Assembly: GCA_021818125.1 (NCBI GenBank)
Contig: JAKAFG010000077.1
Span: forward strand, 1-8,614
From: Pseudomonadota bacterium
GTDB taxonomy: Bacteria; Pseudomonadota; Gammaproteobacteria; Acidithiobacillales; Acidithiobacillaceae
Length of the DNA stretch: 8,614 nucleotides
Direction of reading: 5' to 3'
Positions 4,800-8,614 of this stretch are shown piece by piece (the stretch's first letter is position 1; each line of letters starts with the position of its first letter). The notes under the pieces were generated by a model. The model was not told where the DNA came from, made no database searches, and saw only the letters and a list, made by a program, of their open reading frames with translations. The position numbers and the translations under genes were made by a program.

Positions 4800-4845
4800 A
4801 CCGATGTGTCCAAACATTATCTTTACTGAACTTTAGACATGTATG

Positions 4846-4860
4846 AACCTCACAGGTTTT
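4846..4860 (+). terminator. Weak candidate terminator after the DsrE-like gene
   Basis: AACCT and AGGTT pair around CAC and run into TTTT. The stem has only five pairs, so termination would be poor. It lies 47 bp after the DsrE-like stop, in the gap before the IS30 element. Confidence 0.2.
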
Positions 4861-4909
4861 GCAAGATGTTGTAGATATTGGTTTGGGTCGACTGCAAACA
4901 TGGGCGCGC

Positions 4910-4931
4910 TCAAAAATGAAGTGCAACACCG
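4910..4931 (+). repeat. Left inverted repeat of the IS30-family element
   Basis: It shares the 14-base core GAAGTGCAACACCG with the inverted right end; the three mismatches are A/T changes in the outer part. Confidence 0.85.
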
Positions 4932-5685
4932 ATGGTCCAACGGGATCGGAGGTGCTGAATGGGCACGATGTACAGTCAGTTGAGTGGGGATGAGCGGAAC
5001 CAGTTGCAGCGAGGGTTCAATGAGGGGAGGAGTCTGAGGGCCATGGCGAGAAGCATGGGTCGCAATCCCAGTACGCTGAGCCGGGAATGCCGAAGAGGGT
5101 GGCTCCAGAGGAGCTATGATGCCGTTCAAGGTGGTGGATGGGCGGCGATCCCATCGGCGGCGTGGCCCGTGCAAGCTGTTGCCGGGAAGTCCCTTGACGG
5201 AGCAGGTGCATGCGCTGATTCTTGAACGAACCTGGTCGCCGGAGCAGATTGCAGGGAGGCTACAGGTGGAACACCCAGACGACGCCAGTCAGAGGGTCTC
5301 CCACGAGACCGTCTACCAGCACATCTACGCTCACCCGGCTGGAGAGCTCAAGAAGCTGCTGGTCGATGCATTGCGGCAGGGTCGCCAGAAACGTCGGCCC
5401 CGTAGCCGCGGCAAGGATCGCCGGGGTGGCATCCGGAACATGCGTTCCATCCGGGAGAGGCCTGAGGAAGCGCAGTCCAGAGAGGTGCCCGGTCACTGGG
5501 AAGGAGACCTCATCAAAGGCGCCTTCAACGGGAGCGCCATCGGCACCTTGGTGGATCGCAGCACACGCTTCGTCATCTTGGCCAAGGTGGACGACTCCTC
5601 AGCGGAGGCTGTGCTGGAAGGTTTCACCAGACGCCTGCGCACGCTCCCCAGGGCCTTGAGGAAGACACTGACCTATGACCAGGGC

Positions 5686-5705
5686 AGGGAGATGGAGGGA
5701 GATGG
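5686..5705 (+). repeat. 10-bp tandem duplication inside the transposase
   Basis: AGGGAGATGG occurs twice in a row. Removing one copy restores YDQGREMARHEE, the normal family sequence across the second catalytic aspartate. The two copies are identical, so the event is recent or reversible by slippage. Confidence 0.95.
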
Positions 5706-5961
5706 CGCGACATGAGGAGTTGGAAAAACGCACCCATCTGCGGGTCTACTTTGCCGACCCGCATAGCCCTTGGCAGCGCCCGACCAATGAAAACACCAAC
5801 GGCCTGCTGCGACAGTACTTCCCTAAAGGAACGGATCTGTCGAAATACTCCCAGCAGTACTTGACCAAAGTCGCCGAGGAGATGAATAATCGACCAAGAA
5901 AATCCTTGGGTTTTCGTACGCTGGCAGAGGTGATGTCACAGAAGATCAAGGAGTTAAACGG

Positions 5962-5983
5962 CGGTGTTGCACTTCAAAATTGA
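5962..5983 (-). repeat. Right inverted repeat of the IS30-family element
   Basis: Inverted partner of 4910-4931. It contains the TGA stop of the transposase at 5981-5983. The following 148 bp up to the transporter remnant hold no gene I can support. Confidence 0.85.
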
Positions 5984-6131
5984 AACCGCCATGTATTCGG
6001 CCTGTTAGTGGACTATTGCCCTGGCCCCGATGGGTAATCCGCGCATCCAGTCCTCATCATTCAGGCGGCTTCAACAGCAGCCAATGTCTAAACTTGAGAC
6101 ACTTTTATGACAACCACGCATTAAACCGAAA

Positions 6132-6374
6132 ATGCAGCGGAATCATCGTGCTAATCAGGAAACCCTTATTATCACGTTGTACATATTGCCGACCATCCTT
6201 ATCTTCGCCTGGATGGGTCAAGTCCATTGGGGCATCGGCTTTGTCATCGGCATAGGCGGCATGATAGGCGCCCGGTTGGCTACGGGACTTACGGTGAGCC
6301 GACGCGGAGAACGGTGGGTCAAGGTGATGATGGCGATCATCGTGCTCGTAATGGCTGCCAAGCTCTGGGTTTAA
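6132..6374 (+). pseudogene. TSUP (TauE/SafE-type) transporter, C-terminal remnant
   Basis: 80 residues with two membrane segments: TLIITLYILPTILIFAWMGQ, and GIGFVIGIGGMIGARLATGL, followed by a short charged turn (SRRGERWVKV) and a third segment (MMAIIVLVMAAKLWV). The motif G-x-x-G-x-x-I/L-G-A, the W-x-GQVHW turn and the R-W-V-K/R-x ending are typical of the last quarter of TSUP-family permeases, which move sulfite, sulfonates or other organosulfur compounds. Full proteins have about 250 residues. An in-frame stop (6108-6110) precedes the fragment and no upstream part is found, so the gene is truncated. The ATG at 6132 is only the first in-frame one and need not be used. Confidence 0.7.
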
Positions 6375-6459
6375 GGTTGATTTTGGGCCACTCGGTTGCT
6401 GCAATGGCGGTTAGAAATCCAGTTTGGGCTTACCACCCCCCCGACATGGCCTCTTCTCC

Positions 6460-7767
6460 TTAAGCCAAAGGTAACCACCAGGCCAGTGCCAGCAGGGTGA
6501 CCAGCAGCACCGGCGGGGTGATCAGCAGCCCGGTTTTCATGTACTGTCCCCAGGTGACGGTCATGCCCTTGCGACTGAGCACATGCAGCCAGAGCAGCGT
6601 CGCCAGGCTGCCGATGGGGGTGAACTTGGGGCCGAGGTCACAGCCGATGATGTTGGCGTAAACCATGACCTCCCGCAGCAGAGGGGCAGTCGCTACCGGG
6701 AGCTGATGAATGGCGAGGGCGCCCACCAGTACCGCCGGCATGTTGTTCATGACGGAAGACAGTAAGGCCGCCAGAAAGCCGGTCCCCAGCGCCGCCGCCA
6801 CCACCCCGTGACCACCGAACCAATGCAAAGCCGTAGCCACATAGTTGGTGAGTCCGGCATTGCGCAGCCCGTAGACCACCAGATACATCCCCAGGCTGAA
6901 CACCACAATCTGCCAGGGCGCATCCTGGAGTACTTTCCACACCGGAATCTGCGCCCCCCGCCCACCCTTCAGCCAGCGTCCCGCCAAAGCCAGCATAATC
7001 AGCGCGCCGGTGCCCGTCACCACGGAAACCGGGACCTGCCATTGGGCAGTGACGAAATAGGCGATCAGCAGCAGGATCAGCACCGGAAAACTGGCGCGGA
7101 AAACCAGGTGATCCTTGATGGCTGACATGGGCTCGGGCAGATCCCGGGTCGGGTACCGGCGCGGTACCGAACGCCGGAAATAGAGCCAGAGCACGGCCAG
7201 CGTCGCCGCCAGAGCCACCAGATCCACGGGTACCATCACCGTCGCATAACGATCAAAGCTGATGTTGAAATAATTGGCACTGACAATGTTCACCAGATTG
7301 GAAATCATCAGCGGCAGGCTGGTGGTGTCGGCCACGAAACCCGTGGCGATCACGAAGGCAAAGGTGGCCGCCGGCGTGAAGTCCAGACGCAGTAAAATGG
7401 CCATGACGATCGGGGTGAGGAGCAACGCTGCACCGTCATTGGCAAACACTGCGGCAATGGCAGCCCCCAGCAGGACAATCAGCGGAAACAGCAGGCGCCC
7501 GCGACCGCCGCCCCAGCGGGCCACGTGCAGTGCCGCCCAATGAAAAAAACCCGCCTCATCGAGAATCAGAGAGATAATGATCAATGCCACAAAGGTGAAG
7601 GTGGCGTCCCAGACAATGTGCCAGACAATGGGAATATCGCTCCAGGTAATGACACCAGTGGCGAGTGCCAGCACGGCGCCGCCCATGGCGCTCCAGCCAA
7701 TACTCAGCCCTTTGGGCTGCCAGATGACCAGGATCAGGGTGACGAGGAATATGGCGATGGCCAGCAT
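6460..7767 (-). CDS. arsB: ArsB arsenite efflux permease
   Basis: An inner-membrane protein that exports As(III) and Sb(III), driven by the proton gradient. 435 residues, close to the 429 of E. coli ArsB. About 12 hydrophobic segments alternate with short loops along the whole length. Typical ArsB stretches are FANDGAALLLTPIVMAILLR in the first half and SSVMNNMPAVLVGALAI and IIGCDLGPKFTPIGSLATLL in the second. These are the two equivalent NDGAALLLTP- and NNMPAVL-type hairpins of the ion-transporter superfamily. No ArsA ATPase is in the window, so it should work as a secondary carrier. The start ATG at 7765-7767 has GGAG 11 bp upstream, a little far. It is divergent from arsR and shares its regulatory region. 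Nothing follows it in the operon within the 85 bp before the transporter remnant. Confidence 0.93.
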   Translation of the reverse strand: MLAIAIFLVTLILVIWQPKGLSIGWSAMGGAVLALATGVITWSDIPIVWHIVWDATFTFVALIIISLILDEAGFFHWAALHVARWGGGRGRLLFPLIVLLGAAIAAVFANDGAALLLTPIVMAILLRLDFTPAATFAFVIATGFVADTTSLPLMISNLVNIVSANYFNISFDRYATVMVPVDLVALAATLAVLWLYFRRSVPRRYPTRDLPEPMSAIKDHLVFRASFPVLILLLIAYFVTAQWQVPVSVVTGTGALIMLALAGRWLKGGRGAQIPVWKVLQDAPWQIVVFSLGMYLVVYGLRNAGLTNYVATALHWFGGHGVVAAALGTGFLAALLSSVMNNMPAVLVGALAIHQLPVATAPLLREVMVYANIIGCDLGPKFTPIGSLATLLWLHVLSRKGMTVTWGQYMKTGLLITPPVLLVTLLALAWWLPLA

Positions 7768-7802
7768 GTTTGCACAGGCTCCAGAACGAAAACGCAGCCC
7801 GT

Positions 7803-7835
7803 AGTCTTGACGAGTGCGATATTCTTGTCAATACT
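7803..7835. promoter_or_regulatory. Overlapping divergent ars promoters with probable ArsR operator
   Basis: On the plus strand TTGACG (7807-7812) and AATACT (7830-7835) are 17 bp apart and drive arsRC. On the minus strand TTGACA (plus 7826-7831) and AAGACT (plus 7803-7808) are also 17 bp apart and drive arsB. Each -35 thus overlaps the other's -10. The block contains the inverted pair TTGAC (7807-7811) and GTCAA (7827-7831). An ArsR dimer bound here would block both promoters. The operator assignment is inferred from symmetry and place. Confidence 0.6.
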
Positions 7836-7860
7836 GCAAGAAACATTCGCGGATGGTGCC

Positions 7861-8217
7861 ATGGAACCATTTCAAGACCCTGCAGATATTGTCACCCGCC
7901 TGGAGGCTTTGGCCTCCCCGGTGCGTCTGGAGATTTTTCGTCTGCTGGTGGAACAGGAGCCCACAGGTCTGGTATCCGGAGACATTGCCGAGCATCTGGG
8001 CCAGTCCCACAACGGTATTTCCTTTCACCTGAAAAACCTCCAGCACGCAGGTTTGGTGACGGTGCAGCGCGAAGGGCGTTATCAGCGCTACCGTGCGGCC
8101 ATGCCGGTGGTGCGGGCGCTGGTGGCCTATCTCACCGAAAACTGCTGTCGCGGTACCCAGGATTGCGCTTTACCCCGTGAAACCATTCCTTCTTCTGTTC
8201 GCCAAGGAAACCAGTGA
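7861..8217 (+). CDS. arsR: ArsR arsenite-responsive repressor, A. ferrooxidans type
   Basis: A dimeric ArsR/SmtB-family winged-helix repressor that leaves the DNA when As(III) or Sb(III) binds. 118 residues. The DNA-binding part is DIAEHLGQSHNGISFHLKNL (41-60), followed by the wing GLVTVQREGRYQRYRA. The E. coli ArsR site (CVC in the recognition region) is absent: that stretch contains no cysteine. Instead the C-terminus has NCCRGTQDC, placing Cys95, Cys96 and Cys102 exactly where the A. ferrooxidans ArsR binds arsenite. The open frame reaches back to 7525, but ATG 7861 gives the family length and the normal start MEPFQDPADIV; a weak GGATGG lies just upstream. Its TGA overlaps the arsC ATG, so the two are translationally coupled. 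Confidence 0.93.
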   Translation: MEPFQDPADIVTRLEALASPVRLEIFRLLVEQEPTGLVSGDIAEHLGQSHNGISFHLKNLQHAGLVTVQREGRYQRYRAAMPVVRALVAYLTENCCRGTQDCALPRETIPSSVRQGNQ

Positions 8218-8614
8218 TGAAAACCCCGGAAATTCTTTTTCTCTGCACCGGTAACTCCTGCCGTTCCATTCTCGCCGAAGTCACCTTCAATGCCTTGGCC
8301 GGACCGGCCATGCACGCCATCAGTGCCGGCAGTCATCCGACGGGGTTTGTGCATCCGCGTGCCTTGGCTCTGCTGCAACGCGAAGGGTTCAGTACCGAAG
8401 GCCTGTACAGCAAGTCCTGGGACGATCTCAAAAAAACACCGGATATCGTCATCACCGTCTGCGCCAGTGCCGCCGGTGAGACTTGCCCCGCCTATTTCGG
8501 CCCGGCGATCCGCGCCCATTGGGGCGTGGAAGATCCCGCCAAGGCAACGGGTAGCGAGGCGGAGATCGAAGCGGCCTTCACCACCGCCTACCAGATCCTG
8601 CGTCGTCGGATCGA
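8217..8614 (+). CDS. arsC: ArsC arsenate reductase, low-molecular-weight phosphatase fold (partial)
   Basis: Reduces arsenate to arsenite for export by ArsB. The first 132 residues are in the window; the gene runs off the right edge without a stop. The P-loop is at residues 10-17 (CTGNSCRS, the CX5R phosphatase loop with Cys10 and Cys15), and the redox pair is Cys82 and Cys90 in VCASAAGETCP, followed by RAHWGVEDPA. This is the layout of thioredoxin- or glutaredoxin-linked ArsC of the protein tyrosine phosphatase type, not of the E. coli R773 type. The ATG at 8217-8219 overlaps the arsR stop in TGATGA, so it is expressed from the arsR promoter. Confidence 0.92.
   Translation, partial: MKTPEILFLCTGNSCRSILAEVTFNALAGPAMHAISAGSHPTGFVHPRALALLQREGFSTEGLYSKSWDDLKKTPDIVITVCASAAGETCPAYFGPAIRAHWGVEDPAKATGSEAEIEAAFTTAYQILRRRI

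Larger units (their letters stand above)
4910..5983 (+). mobile_element. IS30-family insertion sequence, 1074 bp
   Basis: Inverted ends lie at 4910-4931 (TCAAAAATGAAGTGCAACACCG) and 5962-5983, and match at 19 of 22 positions once inverted. They enclose a single transposase gene whose stop codon lies inside the right end. The size and the one-gene plan are normal for IS30. No direct repeat of the target is visible at the borders (CGC on the left, AAC on the right), so the edges may be off by a base or two or the flanks have changed. It separates the DsrE-like gene from the transporter remnant. Confidence 0.85.
4959..5983 (+). pseudogene. IS30-family transposase, two frameshifts
   Basis: Three consecutive frames together spell one IS30 transposase. 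Frame one, from ATG 4959 (GGAGGT upstream), gives the helix-turn-helix LSGDERNQLQ...RAMARSMGRNPSTLSREC up to about 5130. Frame two, about 5140-5695, gives RRRGPCKL, WSPEQIAGRL, VSHETVYQHIYAHP and the catalytic region with GHWEGDLIKG (first Asp) and TLTYDQGREM (second Asp). Frame three, from about 5697, gives RHEELEKRTHLRVYFADPHS, then NENTNGLLRQYFPKGTDLS (the Glu) and the end. The second shift is explained exactly by a 10-bp tandem duplication at 5686-5705. The first lies in the GGT/GGC-rich stretch around 5125-5145. All three DDE residues are present, but the reading frame is broken, so this copy should be inactive unless ribosomes slip twice. Confidence 0.9.

Noticed and set aside
4292..4813. 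173-codon minus-strand ORF
   Set aside because: It is antisense to the DsrE-like gene, which has a perfect ribosome site and a clear fold pattern.
7525..7860. N-terminal extension of arsR by 112 codons
   Set aside because: It runs through the arsB coding region and the promoter; the family length of 118 residues is reached from ATG 7861.
1..8614. CRISPR array, tRNA or rRNA genes
   Set aside because: No regularly spaced direct repeats and no tRNA- or rRNA-like sequence were seen on either strand by eye.

Overview
The window looks like Acidithiobacillus, most likely the A. ferrooxidans group. The strongest clue is the ArsR at the right end: 118 residues with no helix-4 CxC site, but with Cys95, Cys96 and Cys102, the arsenite site described for A. 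ferrooxidans ArsR. Sulfur-related fragments (DsrE-like, TSUP-like) and a mosaic of plasmid and insertion elements fit this genus. Whether the DNA is plasmid or chromosome cannot be told from the window.

Layout. (1) 1-403: the tail of an unidentified gene, then the first 91 codons of a CoA-disulfide-reductase-like flavoprotein cut off by a transposon end. (2) 404-725: a 322-bp non-coding element bounded by 37-bp Tn3-family-type terminal inverted repeats, a TIME-like miniature element carrying internal palindromes that resemble a resolution site. (3) 726-4160: a small mobilizable-plasmid backbone. On the minus strand lies mobC-mobA, with mobB and mobD nested inside mobA in a second frame as in ColE1. 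Next come a probable oriT, a 377-bp region bounded by a perfect 39-bp inverted repeat whose arms are themselves hairpins, a RepL-like replication gene with an inverted repeat in its leader, and a small coiled-coil gene. (4) 4171-6374: a small ORF, a DsrE-family gene, an IS30-family element with a doubly frameshifted transposase, and the C-terminal remnant of a TSUP-type membrane transporter. (5) 6460-8614: an arsenic resistance locus with arsB on the minus strand and arsR-arsC on the plus strand, expressed from a 93-bp divergent promoter region.

How the genes work together. MobC and MobA would form the relaxosome at oriT, with MobB and MobD as accessories; the Rep protein would start replication. 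In the ars locus, ArsC reduces arsenate, ArsB exports arsenite, and ArsR represses both transcripts until As(III) binds. The arsH gene reported downstream of arsB in A. ferrooxidans is not here; a TSUP remnant lies there instead. I do not see a completely new system. The least explained parts are the 39-bp inverted-repeat region (2872-3248) and the Tn3-derived miniature element.
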